A stretch of DNA of 64,000 nucleotides from Candidatus Anammoximicrobium sp. (GTDB lineage Bacteria > Planctomycetota > Planctomycetia > Pirellulales > Pirellulaceae). The stretch lies in contig JAAYYU010000161.1 of NCBI GenBank assembly GCA_012515235.1, forward strand, positions 1 to 64,000. Reading direction: 5' to 3'. The notes below the pieces were generated by a model, which did no database searches, was not told the origin of the DNA, and saw nothing but the letters and a program-made list of their open reading frames with translations. Below are positions 26,524 through 36,376 of the stretch, one piece after another. A program made the position numbers and the translations under genes. Every line of letters begins with the position of its first letter. Within the stretch, counting starts at the first letter, position 1.

Positions 26524-26834
26524 GTGGAGGTTGACAGGAAGCCGGAAGGCCAGCAGAATGGCGACGAGAAAACGGCCCTGGATTTGCCCGACGAGTTGGG
26601 GCACGAGATCAAGGGCTTCGTGCGGTGAACGAGGGCAGAAAGCTCAAGGACGTTGTCGCCGACCTGATCCGAAGGGGATTGGGCCTGGACGACACGGCCC
26701 GTGCGCTGTCGCCTCGGAAAAACCCCAGCGACGTGCCGCTGTTCCCCATCGACGCGGACGCGCCAGCCAGTCGCATGACTGTCGGCGAGGTCATCGCCGT
26801 GGAGCAGCAATCCCTGCTCGGTGAGGAGACCTAG
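26524..26834 (+). pseudogene. Frameshifted VapB-type antitoxin remnant without toxin
   Basis: The first frame encodes KTALDLPDELGHEIKGFVR and stops at 26626. The adjacent frame from 26625 encodes VNEGRKLKDVVADLIRRGL and continues to TAG at 26834. Joined, they match the VapB-like antitoxin pattern LDLPDEL...EIK...EGRKLKDVVA.LLRRGL, so one base appears lost near 26622-26625. The codon expected as ATG before KTALD is GAG (26566), although a GTG lies in frame at 26524. The PIN toxin gene that usually follows is missing; GH78 starts two bases after the stop. Confidence 0.65.
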
Positions 26835-26835
26835 G

Positions 26836-29529
26836 ATGATCGCCGAATGTGTGTTGGCTCTGGTTTCATGTTTGCCTGCCGCCGCGCCGTACCAGTTGCG
26901 TTGCGAGGGACTGACCGACCCGTTGGGCATCGACCGGGCGCAGCCGCGGCTTTCCTGGGCGATTCCGGCTGGAAGCCGAGGGCTGGCGCAGGCGGCGCGC
27001 CAAGTGCTCGTGGCCGACGCGCCCGACGCGCTGGGGGCCGACCGGGGGACGCTTTGGGATTCGGGCCGGATCGAAGCGAACCAGTCGCAGTGGGTGCCGT
27101 ACGCCGGCAATCCGTTGGCCAAGGGATCGCGCTGCTGGTGGAAGGTCCGCGTGTGGGACCAGACCGGCGCGTCGTCGCCGTGGAGCGAACCGGCGATGTT
27201 CACCGTGGGACCGCTCTCGGCCGCCGAGTGGCGTGGCCAATGGATCGGCGCGGACTGGATGAAGAACAACGAGGGGCCGCTGCCCTGGCTGCGCAAGACC
27301 GTGACGCTGGAGCAGGTTCCGGCCACGGCGACGGCCTACGTCTGCGCCTTGGGTTATTACGAACTGTACGTGAACGGCCAAAAAATCGGCGACGACGTGC
27401 TCAGTCCGGCCGTCTCCGACTACGGCAAACGCGGGCTGTACCGGACGCACGATGTCAAGCGGTCTCTGGTCAAGGGCCAGAATTGCATCGGCCTGTGGCT
27501 GGGACGGGGTTGGTCGTTGGGCGTGCTGAAGAACGCGGGCAGCGTCGGGCCGATGGTCAAGGCGGAGCTGGACCTGACGTTCGACGGGGCCGCCCCGCTG
27601 AGCCTCGCCACCGACGCCACGTGGAAGGCGCGGCCCAGCCACCTCACGCCGCTGGGCAAAGGCACCAGCGGCAGCTACGGCGGGGAACGGGTCGAAGCGG
27701 AGAAGGAGATCGCCAACTGGAGTGCGGCCGATTACGACGACTCGTCCTGGCAGGCCGCCACGGTCCATCATCCGCCGACGCCGATCATCGCCGCGCAGAT
27801 GATGGAGCCGAACCGGCGACTGGACGAGATCCGCCTGGCGTCGGTGCAGCCTCTGGACGGCGGATTTCTGCTCGACATGGGCCGCAACTACACCGGCTGG
27901 TTCGAACTGGCCCTGCCCGACGACGTGCCGCGCGGAACGAAGATCAGCCTGGAGTTTGCGGACAAGCGGTTCCCCGACGGCCGGTTCCAGGTTTACGGCC
28001 AGCGGAGCGAATACGTGGCGCGGGGCGGCGGGGGCGAGCGATTTCGCAACCGGTTCAACTATGCGGCGTTCCGGTACGCGATCGTCAAGGGCCTGCCGCG
28101 AGCGCCGCAGCCGGACGAGGTCCGGGGCTGGCTGGTCACCACGGACTACGAGCAAGGGGCGACCTTCTCCTGTGACAATCCGCTGCTCAACCAGATCCAC
28201 GAAATGATGTGCTGGACCTATCAGTGTCTCAGCCTGGGCGGCTACACGGTCGACTGCCCGCACCGCGAGCGGCTGGGCTACGGCGGCGACTCGGGGACCT
28301 CGATGGAAATGGGGATGCTCAACTTCCGCACCGGGCCGTTCTACGCCAAGTGGGCCGCCGACTGGCGCGACGCCCAGAACGAGGCGGGCGACGTGCCCTA
28401 TACCGCACCCTACTCGCAGGACGCCGGCGGCGGGCCGGCCTGGAGCGGCTTTTGCATCACCATGCCCTGGCAGATCTACGTCACGTACGGCGACCGGCGG
28501 CCGTTGGAACAGGGCTGGCCGGTCATGAAAAAATGGCTGGCGTTCATCGACACCAAGATGGGCGACGGCCTGCTGCAGCCGTACGTGGGCATCGGCTGCG
28601 CGGGCTCGCCGATCTGGAACTTCCTGGGCGACTGGGTGCCGCCGGGAAGGAAGCAGGGCAAGGACCGCGTCGACGACCGTTCTACCTTGTTCTTCAACAA
28701 CTGCTATCTGGTGTACTGCCTGCAACTGGCCAGCAAGATCGGCCGGGTCGTGGGCGACAACGCGCAAGCCGACGTCTTCGCGACGCGGGCCAAGGAACTC
28801 GCCGCACGGCTCCATGCACGGTTCCTGAATCCCGACGGCGCGACGTATGTCAACGGCGAGCAGACGTACCTGGTCATGCCGCTGCTGTTCGGCATCACGC
28901 CGCCGGACGCGGCGCCGCGGGTCCTGGCCGCGCTGGAACACGACATCAAGGTCACACGCCAAGGCCACTTGAACACCGGCATGCACGGCAACTATTTCAT
29001 GGCCAAGTACCTCATCGACCAGCGGCGCAACGACCTGCTGGCGCTGATGCACACGCAGGAGGACTTCCCCAGCTTCTGTTACATGATCCGCAACGGCGCC
29101 ACGACCATCTGGGAAGAGTGGGACGGGGACAACTCGCAGATCCACAACACGATGATCTCGGTGGGGCTGTGGTTCATCGAAGGGCTGGGAGGCATTCGTT
29201 ACGACGAGCGGGCCCCCGGCTTCCAGCATTTCTTCGCCGCCCCCGGCGTCGAAAGCGGACTGAAGCGAGTCGAGGCTTCCTTGACGACCGGCTACGGCAG
29301 GATCGCCAGTTCGTGGCGCGTCGAGGGCCACACGCTGAGCTGGGACTTGACGGTGCCGCCGAACACGACCGCGACGGTCGTCCTCCCGGCGCAGGGGCTT
29401 GATGCCGTCCGCGAAAGCGGGCAACCCGTGGAGCGTCAAGCCGGCATCGTCCCAGGGACCTTCGAAAAGGGCCTGTTTCGCGCCGAAGTCGCTTCCGGAA
29501 CCTACCGCTTCACGAGCCGGCTGCCGTGA
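26836..29529 (+). CDS. Exported GH78 alpha-L-rhamnosidase-like protein
   Basis: This 897-residue protein has a short signal peptide (MIAECVLALVSCLPAAA). N-terminal beta domains follow (RGQWIGADWM, YYELYVNGQKIGDDVLSP), then an (alpha/alpha)6 barrel. The GH78 signature DCPHRERLGYGGD is at about residues 473-485 and WEEWDGD is near 759; the acidic residues in these are the expected catalytic acid and base regions. The family releases terminal alpha-L-rhamnose from rhamnogalacturonan or glycosides. GAGGAG upstream of ATG 26836 serves as ribosome binding site and overlaps the antitoxin remnant's end. The length is normal for the family. Confidence 0.92.
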   Translation: MIAECVLALVSCLPAAAPYQLRCEGLTDPLGIDRAQPRLSWAIPAGSRGLAQAARQVLVADAPDALGADRGTLWDSGRIEANQSQWVPYAGNPLAKGSRCWWKVRVWDQTGASSPWSEPAMFTVGPLSAAEWRGQWIGADWMKNNEGPLPWLRKTVTLEQVPATATAYVCALGYYELYVNGQKIGDDVLSPAVSDYGKRGLYRTHDVKRSLVKGQNCIGLWLGRGWSLGVLKNAGSVGPMVKAELDLTFDGAAPLSLATDATWKARPSHLTPLGKGTSGSYGGERVEAEKEIANWSAADYDDSSWQAATVHHPPTPIIAAQMMEPNRRLDEIRLASVQPLDGGFLLDMGRNYTGWFELALPDDVPRGTKISLEFADKRFPDGRFQVYGQRSEYVARGGGGERFRNRFNYAAFRYAIVKGLPRAPQPDEVRGWLVTTDYEQGATFSCDNPLLNQIHEMMCWTYQCLSLGGYTVDCPHRERLGYGGDSGTSMEMGMLNFRTGPFYAKWAADWRDAQNEAGDVPYTAPYSQDAGGGPAWSGFCITMPWQIYVTYGDRRPLEQGWPVMKKWLAFIDTKMGDGLLQPYVGIGCAGSPIWNFLGDWVPPGRKQGKDRVDDRSTLFFNNCYLVYCLQLASKIGRVVGDNAQADVFATRAKELAARLHARFLNPDGATYVNGEQTYLVMPLLFGITPPDAAPRVLAALEHDIKVTRQGHLNTGMHGNYFMAKYLIDQRRNDLLALMHTQEDFPSFCYMIRNGATTIWEEWDGDNSQIHNTMISVGLWFIEGLGGIRYDERAPGFQHFFAAPGVESGLKRVEASLTTGYGRIASSWRVEGHTLSWDLTVPPNTTATVVLPAQGLDAVRESGQPVERQAGIVPGTFEKGLFRAEVASGTYRFTSRLP

Positions 29530-29997
29530 ACGCGGGCGCGCTGCGCCCTGCAGCCCGTTCCGGAAGTCGCGGGGGCGCTCGCGAAGGCCATCGTGTGCGA
29601 GTCGGCTCGTCGGGGTATTTCACGCCACGACGCATGGCCTCCGCCTCGGCAGCTTGGCCGGCGGGTCCGCCAACCAGCCGCTTCCGGACGATTCCTGTGG
29701 AACGCCACTGGTCGAGGCTCGCGCGACCGAGCTGCAAGCACTTTTCGGGGCTGAGACTGTCCCGCGGCAACGACACGCGCGCGGCGGGATGATACAATCG
29801 TCGCCTTGGCGAGCCTGGATCGTTCGCCTCGTTCGAGAGACAACGGCGCGGAATCACCCCGGCGACCGGTTGCGGATCGGCCGCAAGACCGGCGGCTGGC
29901 GTCTTGCCGCTGGCCTGTCATCGGACAGTTTTTTGTGGAGCGATGCGCTCCGGGTTCGTTCAGGGAGCACACAATCCAAGCAGGGGAGAATCTGAGT
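29530..29997. other. Intergenic region with a candidate -10 box, no gene seen
   Basis: About 470 bases between GH78 and the heparinase-like gene. Open frames on both strands are Arg/Pro-rich and unrecognised. GATACAAT (TACAAT at 29793-29798) resembles a -10 box about 200 bases before the next start, without a clear -35. Confidence 0.4.
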
Positions 29998-32448
29998 ATG
30001 CGAATTGTTTTGATTGCCGTCGCCATCACGGCTGGCTCGTTCGTTGGTCCATCCCGGACGTGGTCCCTGGACGAAAGTCCGGCACGGGAAGGAGAGTGGG
30101 GATTTCGCCCTGCGGAGGGATCGGTCAGCGATGTGAATCCTCCGAGCTTCTGCTGGAGGCCCGACAAGAGCGTGGCAGCCTGGGAACTGGAGTGCCTTCC
30201 GGAATCGGGCGGCCCGTCGGCGGCTTATCGGGCCGCTGCGGTCGAGTTCAACGTCCACTGTCCCGACCGGACGTTGCCTGCCGGGAAGTACACCTGGCGC
30301 TATCGGGGCGTCGACAAGCAGGGCCAGAAGACCGACTGGAGCCGGAACCGCGTCTTTTCGATTGCGGAGAACGCCGTGGCCATGCCGCTGCCAGGCCGGG
30401 ACGAGCTACTGGCCCGGATTCCCCGTTCGCATCCGCGGCTGTTTATTCGGCCGGAAGACCTGCCCCGGCTGCGCAAACTGACCCAAGGCGAACTCAACGA
30501 CCGCTACAAACGGTTGACGGCCCGGTGCGAACAACTGCTGCGCAATCCGCCGCCGACCGCCGAGCCGCCGAAGTATCCCGAGGGAACGGAGCGTTTGAGC
30601 GAATCGTGGCGCAAGACTTGGTGGGGAAACCGGACCTACACGATCGCCGCCCTGGACGGGGCCGCCACCTTGGCCTTCACGCACCAGTTGGGCGGCAAGC
30701 AGGAGTACGGGCAGTTGGCCAAACGCATCCTGCTGGATTGCGCCCGCTGGGACCCGAAGGGCGCGACCGGCTACCGGTACAACGACGAAGCCGGGATGCC
30801 GTACGCCTATCACTTCTCCCGCACCTACACCTTGGTGCATGATTTGCTTGCGCCCGACGAACGGCAGGCGTGCCGCGACGTCATGCGCGTCCGCGGCGAG
30901 GAGATGTATCGGCATTTGTGTCCGCGGCACTTGTGGCAGCCCTATGCGAGCCACAGCAATCGGGCCTGGCACTTCTTGGGCGAGGTGGGCATCGCCTTTC
31001 TCGGCGAAATCGAGGGGGCCGACGATTGGGTCTGGTTCGCCATGAACGTGTTTCAAAACGTCTACCCGGTGTGGTCGGACGACGACGGCGGCTGGCACGA
31101 GGGGGCGAGCTACTGGTCCAGTTACCTGAGCCGCTTTACGTGGTGGGCCGATGTCATGCGGGCCGCGATGGGCATCGACGCTTACCGCAAGCCGTTCTTC
31201 TCCCGCGTGGGCTTCTATCCGATGTACCTGATGCCGCCGGGCAAAGTGGGCGGGGGCTTCGGCGATCTGACGGCCCGCCGGCGCGCCGCCGACAACGTTC
31301 CGCTGGTCAGCGTGCTGGCGGCCCAGGCGGGCAATCCGTATTGGCAATGGTACGTCGAACAGCTGGGCGGACCGGCGGAACCTGCCGGTTACGTGGATTT
31401 CGTGCGCGGAACGCTTCCCCGAGTCGAGCCGAAATCGCCCGACGGCTTGCCCGCGTCGCGACTGTTTCGCGGCACGGGACAAGCTTACTTGAACACCACG
31501 CTCCAAGACGCCGCCGAGGGCGTGCAGGTGGTCTTCAAATCAAGTCCCTTCGGCACCCAATCGCACGGCTACGAGGCCAACAACTCGTTCCTGCTGTGGG
31601 CCTACGGCCAGCGGCTGTTGATCCGCAGCGGCTACCGCGACATCTACGGCAGCGATCATCATCGGAACTGGATGTGGAGCACCCGCTCCGTCAACAACAT
31701 CACCGTCGGAGGCCAAGGCCAGGGGCGGCGCACCGCCGCCGCGCGAGGCGCCGTCACGGCGTTCGCGACGACGCCGGAGATCGACCTGGTCGTGGGCCAG
31801 GCGGGCGACGCCTACGTCGGCGAGAAAACCGCCGCCAACCCCGCCGGCAAGCCGCTGGAACGCTTCACGCGGGCGATCGTGTTCGTCAAACCGGAATTGG
31901 TGATCGTGTACGACCGGCTGATCGCCCGCGAGCCCGCCAGGTTCGAGTACTGGCTGCACGCGCTCAACGAGATGCAGGTCAACGGCCAGCACGACATTCT
32001 GGTGCGCGCCGGCGACGTGCGGTGCCAGATCGACTTCCTGGCCCCCGACGGATTGACGTTCGCGCAGACCGACCAATACGATCCCAATCCCCGGCCGCGG
32101 ATCACGCTGCGGGAATGGCACCTCACCGCCACCACGCCGCGGGACGCCAAGGCGGTGCAGTTCGTCACGCTCCTCCGCCCCCACCGCGCCGGCCACGAAT
32201 GCCCGCGAGACGTCGCGCTCGAACAACGCGACGGCGGATACATCCTCCGCGCCCGCGTGCCCGACGGCCAGGTGCTCGCGCTACTGCCGCTTGACGAACA
32301 GGCCCAACTCGCCGCCGACGGTTTCGCGACGACCGGCAAGCTCGCCGTGCAACGCCGCCTGCCGAACGGCAGGAGCGTCGAACTCATCGAACCGCTGCGC
32401 CAGGGAGACGGGCAAGGGGTCGTCGTTCCGCCAGCGACGGTCCGATGA
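29998..32448 (+). CDS. Exported heparinase II/III-like polysaccharide lyase (DUF4962-type N-terminus)
   Basis: This 816-residue protein has a signal peptide and an N-terminal Fn3-like region (VNPPSFCWRP, YTWRYRGVDKQG). An (alpha/alpha) barrel follows (HPRLFIRPEDLPRLR, SHSNRAWHFLGEVGIA, DGGWHEGASYW). The C-terminal heparinase II/III beta-sandwich includes SHGYEANNSFLLWAYG, SVNNITVGGQ and VIVYDRL. Such enzymes cleave uronate-containing polysaccharides by beta-elimination; which polymer is not readable from sequence. ATG at 29998 begins the signal peptide; an AGGGGAGAA stretch precedes it. It is in line with GH78 upstream. Confidence 0.87.
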   Translation: MRIVLIAVAITAGSFVGPSRTWSLDESPAREGEWGFRPAEGSVSDVNPPSFCWRPDKSVAAWELECLPESGGPSAAYRAAAVEFNVHCPDRTLPAGKYTWRYRGVDKQGQKTDWSRNRVFSIAENAVAMPLPGRDELLARIPRSHPRLFIRPEDLPRLRKLTQGELNDRYKRLTARCEQLLRNPPPTAEPPKYPEGTERLSESWRKTWWGNRTYTIAALDGAATLAFTHQLGGKQEYGQLAKRILLDCARWDPKGATGYRYNDEAGMPYAYHFSRTYTLVHDLLAPDERQACRDVMRVRGEEMYRHLCPRHLWQPYASHSNRAWHFLGEVGIAFLGEIEGADDWVWFAMNVFQNVYPVWSDDDGGWHEGASYWSSYLSRFTWWADVMRAAMGIDAYRKPFFSRVGFYPMYLMPPGKVGGGFGDLTARRRAADNVPLVSVLAAQAGNPYWQWYVEQLGGPAEPAGYVDFVRGTLPRVEPKSPDGLPASRLFRGTGQAYLNTTLQDAAEGVQVVFKSSPFGTQSHGYEANNSFLLWAYGQRLLIRSGYRDIYGSDHHRNWMWSTRSVNNITVGGQGQGRRTAAARGAVTAFATTPEIDLVVGQAGDAYVGEKTAANPAGKPLERFTRAIVFVKPELVIVYDRLIAREPARFEYWLHALNEMQVNGQHDILVRAGDVRCQIDFLAPDGLTFAQTDQYDPNPRPRITLREWHLTATTPRDAKAVQFVTLLRPHRAGHECPRDVALEQRDGGYILRARVPDGQVLALLPLDEQAQLAADGFATTGKLAVQRRLPNGRSVELIEPLRQGDGQGVVVPPATVR

Positions 32449-32896
32449 CACAAAGGAGGAGAGGGAAGCAGAAAGCACAAGGAAGGGGGCACACGGGGAA
32501 GAAAGAAACGTCGGCAAGCGGCGAGCACGCCGGCACCCATGCGCGTGCTTCACCCTCCACCGCAGACGCTCCGCGACCACGTGGCCCAAGGCCCGCCCGC
32601 GGCGCCGGATCCGGCGAGGAGTGGCTGCAGCGGATGCGTCCCGCGCGACGCTGTCGGGCAGTTCCGCGCGTCGCCCATCCGCACGCCGTTCGTCTGGTAC
32701 ACGGCCCGGCCCAATCCGTTATACTGAACGAGACCACGGCGGACATCCCCAAGCGGCCTTGTTTCACCACGCCTCCCGGCAAGGCCCTCCGCAAGGTGTC
32801 GCTGGTGAGGTGCGCGGCGCAGGCGCCGAGGGATGCCTTGTGGCACACGTTTCCTTCCCGACCATCAACAGACCTCGTTCAACAGGAGTTCACGCC
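32449..32896. other. Intergenic region, purine-rich start, no gene seen
   Basis: About 450 bases before the aminotransferase gene. The first 80 bases are strongly purine-rich on the + strand. The remaining open frames are short and unrecognised. A TATACT at 32720-32725 could be a -10 element about 170 bases before the ATG, with no clear -35. Confidence 0.4.
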
Positions 32897-34246
32897 ATGA
32901 CAGACAGAGTTACACGACGTCGATTCATTCAGACTACCGCGGCCGGTTCCGCAGCCTTAGCCGGGCTGAGCGCGGGTCAGGCCCCGACGGTGTTCGCTGC
33001 CGAGGCGGACAAGCCGGCGCTGCTCGGAGGCAAGCCGGCACATCAGGGCGGCTGGCCCAAATGGCCCCGGTGGGATGAGGCCTGGGAGCCGGAGATCGTC
33101 CAGGTGCTGCGCAGCGGGCAGTGGTGCGGCTACGGCGGCAGCGGCAAGGTGGGAGAGTTCGAGGCCGCCTACGCGAAAGTGCTCGGCGCCAAACGCTGCG
33201 TGACGACCTCCAACGGCACCAACGCCCTGATCACCGCGCTGCACGTGATGGGCGTCGACGCGGGCGACGAGGTGATCATCTCCCCCTTTACGTTCATCGC
33301 CACGTACAACACGGTCCTGATGCACAAGGCCCTGCCCGTGCTCGCCGATACCGATCCGGCCACGCTGACGATGGACCCGGCTTCGATCGAAAGCCGGATC
33401 ACCGAGCGGACGCGCGCTATCGTGCCCGTCCACATCTACGGCATGCCCTGCGACATGGACCCGATCAAGGCGATTGCCAAGAAGCACAACCTGGCCGTGA
33501 TCGAGGACGCTTGCCAGGCGTGGCTGGCCGACTACAAGGGCCAGAAGTGCGGCACGCTGGGGGACCTGGCCTGCTTCAGCTTCCAAAACTCCAAGCACAT
33601 CCCCGTGGGCGACGGCGGCGCCATCACGAGCAACAGCGACGAACTGATGGACCGCTGCCAGGCCTTCCACAACGTGGGCCGCGCCACCGGGACCTTCAAG
33701 GGCAGCGGCAGCTTCACCCGCGGCACCAACTGCCGGATGAACAACTATCAAGCCGCCATGCTCCTGCCGCAGATCGACAAACTGGTGAAGGAGACCAAGA
33801 CCCGGCAGGAAAACGGCGATTACCTGATCGCCGGCCTGAAGGAGATTCCCGGCATCGAGCCCGTGCGGCTGCCGGAAAACAGCCGGGCGGTCTGGCATCT
33901 GTTTGCGTTCCGCTACGACGCGACGCAGTTCCATGGCTTGTCGCGCGACAAGTTTCGCCAGGCGATGAGCGCCGAGGGCATTCCCTGCAGCGGCGGCTAT
34001 AGCGAATTCTATTACGACGGCTTCCTCGACGAAGCGATCAACTCGCGCGGCTTCCAGCGTCTGTTCCCCGCCCAGCGGCTGAAGGCCTATCGCGAGAGCT
34101 TCGAGGAACTGAAAGGCAACAAGCAAGTCGTCCAGACGACCGTGGGCTTGTTCAATACCCTGCTGCTGGCCGACCGCAGCGCCATGGATCACATCCTGGC
34201 AGCGGTCCGAAAGATCCAGGCCCACAGCGCGGCGCTGGTGGCGTGA
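32897..34246 (+). CDS. Tat-exported DegT/DnrJ/EryC1-family aminotransferase
   Basis: This 449-residue protein has a twin-arginine signal (TRRRFIQTTAAG) and a fold-type I PLP domain. Recognisable parts are TTSNGTNALITAL, GDEVIISPFTFIATYNT, VPVHIYGMPCDMD, VIEDACQAW, and FSFQNSKHIPVGDGG with the probable PLP Lys233. Cytosolic relatives aminate nucleotide-linked keto sugars. The export signal makes that substrate unlikely here, so the role is unknown. An AACAGGAGTT site precedes ATG 32897. It is convergent with the GHL10-type gene. Confidence 0.9.
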   Translation: MTDRVTRRRFIQTTAAGSAALAGLSAGQAPTVFAAEADKPALLGGKPAHQGGWPKWPRWDEAWEPEIVQVLRSGQWCGYGGSGKVGEFEAAYAKVLGAKRCVTTSNGTNALITALHVMGVDAGDEVIISPFTFIATYNTVLMHKALPVLADTDPATLTMDPASIESRITERTRAIVPVHIYGMPCDMDPIKAIAKKHNLAVIEDACQAWLADYKGQKCGTLGDLACFSFQNSKHIPVGDGGAITSNSDELMDRCQAFHNVGRATGTFKGSGSFTRGTNCRMNNYQAAMLLPQIDKLVKETKTRQENGDYLIAGLKEIPGIEPVRLPENSRAVWHLFAFRYDATQFHGLSRDKFRQAMSAEGIPCSGGYSEFYYDGFLDEAINSRGFQRLFPAQRLKAYRESFEELKGNKQVVQTTVGLFNTLLLADRSAMDHILAAVRKIQAHSAALVA

Positions 34247-34274
34247 AAGACCTGTTGACGACGAGCACGCGGCG

Positions 34275-36263
34275 CTACTGCAGCCAGTCCCTCAGCGGCA
34301 GCAGCAGCGCCGACGTATGTTCGGGTCGGTAGCAGAAACCCAAAAAGCCCGCGGCGCCTGCCTGACGGGCCAGGGCGATGTGCAGCGCGACGTGCTCGGG
34401 GGCGTGCATCGTTCCCGTGCCGGCGGCGATGCCGATGCCCTGCAGGATGGGAAAGCCGGTCGGCACCGCGGCGCGATGGGCGGCCGCCTTGGCCGCAAAC
34501 GCGGCCGAGTCGTGTGTGTAGTTCATGGGACACACGGCGTCGAGCCAGCCCTCCCGGCACCAGCGGGCCCAGTCCTGACCGACGCTTTCGCGGCACTGCG
34601 GCCAGTCCGCAAACACCGCAGCGCTGATCCGCACCTTCGGATTCACTTCGCGGATTCGCGTCGAAATGCGCTGGACGATGGCCGAGATCCGCTCGCAGCG
34701 GAATTCGACCCACTGCTGGTGACGCTCGCCTTCCAGCACGTCTTTCGGCCAGTCCGCGACCGGCGCGCCGGTCTCCCGCTCGAACCGGGCCCGGCACTTG
34801 GCGCAGAAACAGCCCTGCGAATTCGGGTAACGGATAAAGTCGTACTGCACGCCGTCAACCTCGTAACGGCTGACGATCTCCAGCATCGGCCGTTCGATGG
34901 CCGCGAGGTTGGCCTCCTGCGACGGGCAGAACCAGTCGATGGGTCGTCCGTCCGGTCCTGCCTGCAGGCGGCCCGCTGCGCGCAGGCCTTGCAACGACTC
35001 CTGCGACGTGCGGCCCTCCACAATGCAGTTGTTCACGTAGGGGTGGATCTCGATCCCGTTGGCGTGAGCGTGCTTGACGGCTTCGGCCAGCCAGTCGCCG
35101 CCGTCCGCCGCGAGCGGGTCCTGCACGTCGGGCTGGACTTTGGACGCATAAAACGCGGCCGTGCCTCCGGCGATGCGCAGCACGGCCATGCCAAGCCCCA
35201 ACCGCTTCAATTCGGGCATGACGTCTTTCGGGTGCCGGTCGTCGCCGACGTGCAACCACACTCCGCGTCGTTCGTTCTTCGGCGGGGGCGTGTAGATGCT
35301 TTCGACGCGAACAACACTCTCCAGGACGCGGCCGCCCACTTGCGCGTGGATGTGGAATTCACGGGTCTCGGCCTTCTGCGCCGCGGTGGAAACCTCCACG
35401 CGGAAAGTCCGCAACATGCCGGCTTCGCCGAGTTCGTCCGCCGGTTCTGCGGTCACGGTCGCTCCGTCGCAGGTGACGGCGATTGGTTCGGCAGTCGGCG
35501 CTCCGACGTAAACCGTGAATACGGCGGGAAAGCCGGCGACGATCAACGCCCGTGGCGGGCTGATCTCCAGACGCGGCGTTTTCAAGGCCGCAGCCAGACG
35601 TTCGGCGGCCGGCACATCCGGTTTCAGCCAATCGAGAAAGCTCTTGAGCAGACGCAGTTCCGCGCCCCGCGGCGGCCGGGTCGCCTGGCCGTTGGGGATC
35701 GCCAGTGCCAACCCCGTGCTGATCACTTTGCCTTTCCCGAGGCTCCCTGCCGCCGCAACCGGCTGCTCCGCATCGTTGCGGATCAGAACGGTGCCCGCCG
35801 GCCCGACTTTTTCGACGATGTGGTCCGTAAACGTCGCCTGGAAGTCCTCGCATCCGGCGACGGCGGGATGTCCCGGCACGATGTGCATGCCGCGACTGCC
35901 GTACACGCGCTGCACACCGCATGACACCTGGCCGAGAATGTGGTGGTGCCACGTCTGCAGCACGGACCCGCCGGATGCGACGTAGGTTTCGATGTTCCTG
36001 CGCCAGCCGTCGCCCACGTTGCCCGGGTTGTGCATGTCGCTGAGAACGACGATATCAAACCGCAACAAATCCAACGGCTGCAGGCTGCGGAACGTCTCGA
36101 CGGAATACCCCTCCTTCGCCAGTCCGCTGACGAGCCCCGCGACGTCCGCCCCTTGCCCGCCCGTGGCCTTCAGGTCAAACACCCCGATCCGCGGCGGCGC
36201 GGCAGCGACACAGGCGACCGCAGTGATAGCGATTCCAAGGCACATCGCGCGTGTTGGGTTCAT
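34275..36263 (-). CDS. Exported GHL10/YngK-type glycosidase-like protein
   Basis: This 662-residue protein has a signal peptide (about residues 1-22). The N-terminal part looks like a glutamine-amidotransferase-like/ThuA-type fold (RFDIVVLSDMHNPGN, GKGKVISTGLALAIPNG). The C-terminal half is a GHL10-like TIM barrel (RRGVWLHVGDDRHP, GIEIHPYVNNC, YEVDGVQYDFIRYP, KVRISAAVFADWP, DAVCPMNYTHD). Related proteins are putative glycan hydrolases of unproven substrate. A CFCAKC segment may bind a metal. ATG at 36263 begins the signal peptide, and GAAAGGAAA lies upstream. Confidence 0.8.
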   Translation of the reverse strand: MNPTRAMCLGIAITAVACVAAAPPRIGVFDLKATGGQGADVAGLVSGLAKEGYSVETFRSLQPLDLLRFDIVVLSDMHNPGNVGDGWRRNIETYVASGGSVLQTWHHHILGQVSCGVQRVYGSRGMHIVPGHPAVAGCEDFQATFTDHIVEKVGPAGTVLIRNDAEQPVAAAGSLGKGKVISTGLALAIPNGQATRPPRGAELRLLKSFLDWLKPDVPAAERLAAALKTPRLEISPPRALIVAGFPAVFTVYVGAPTAEPIAVTCDGATVTAEPADELGEAGMLRTFRVEVSTAAQKAETREFHIHAQVGGRVLESVVRVESIYTPPPKNERRGVWLHVGDDRHPKDVMPELKRLGLGMAVLRIAGGTAAFYASKVQPDVQDPLAADGGDWLAEAVKHAHANGIEIHPYVNNCIVEGRTSQESLQGLRAAGRLQAGPDGRPIDWFCPSQEANLAAIERPMLEIVSRYEVDGVQYDFIRYPNSQGCFCAKCRARFERETGAPVADWPKDVLEGERHQQWVEFRCERISAIVQRISTRIREVNPKVRISAAVFADWPQCRESVGQDWARWCREGWLDAVCPMNYTHDSAAFAAKAAAHRAAVPTGFPILQGIGIAAGTGTMHAPEHVALHIALARQAGAAGFLGFCYRPEHTSALLLPLRDWLQ

Positions 36264-36376
36264 GTGTTTCCTTTCTGAGCAGGCAGGTTCATGGCGTCTC
36301 GCACGAGGCATCGCATTTCGGTAAACTTGATTCCGGTGACCCGCATTCTAATCTGCCTGCCTGAGAGGAGCCAGCT

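Noticed and set aside
29510-29857. 115-codon minus-strand open frame between GH78 and the heparinase-like gene
   Set aside because: No family is recognised, composition is Arg/Pro-rich and no ribosome binding site is evident.
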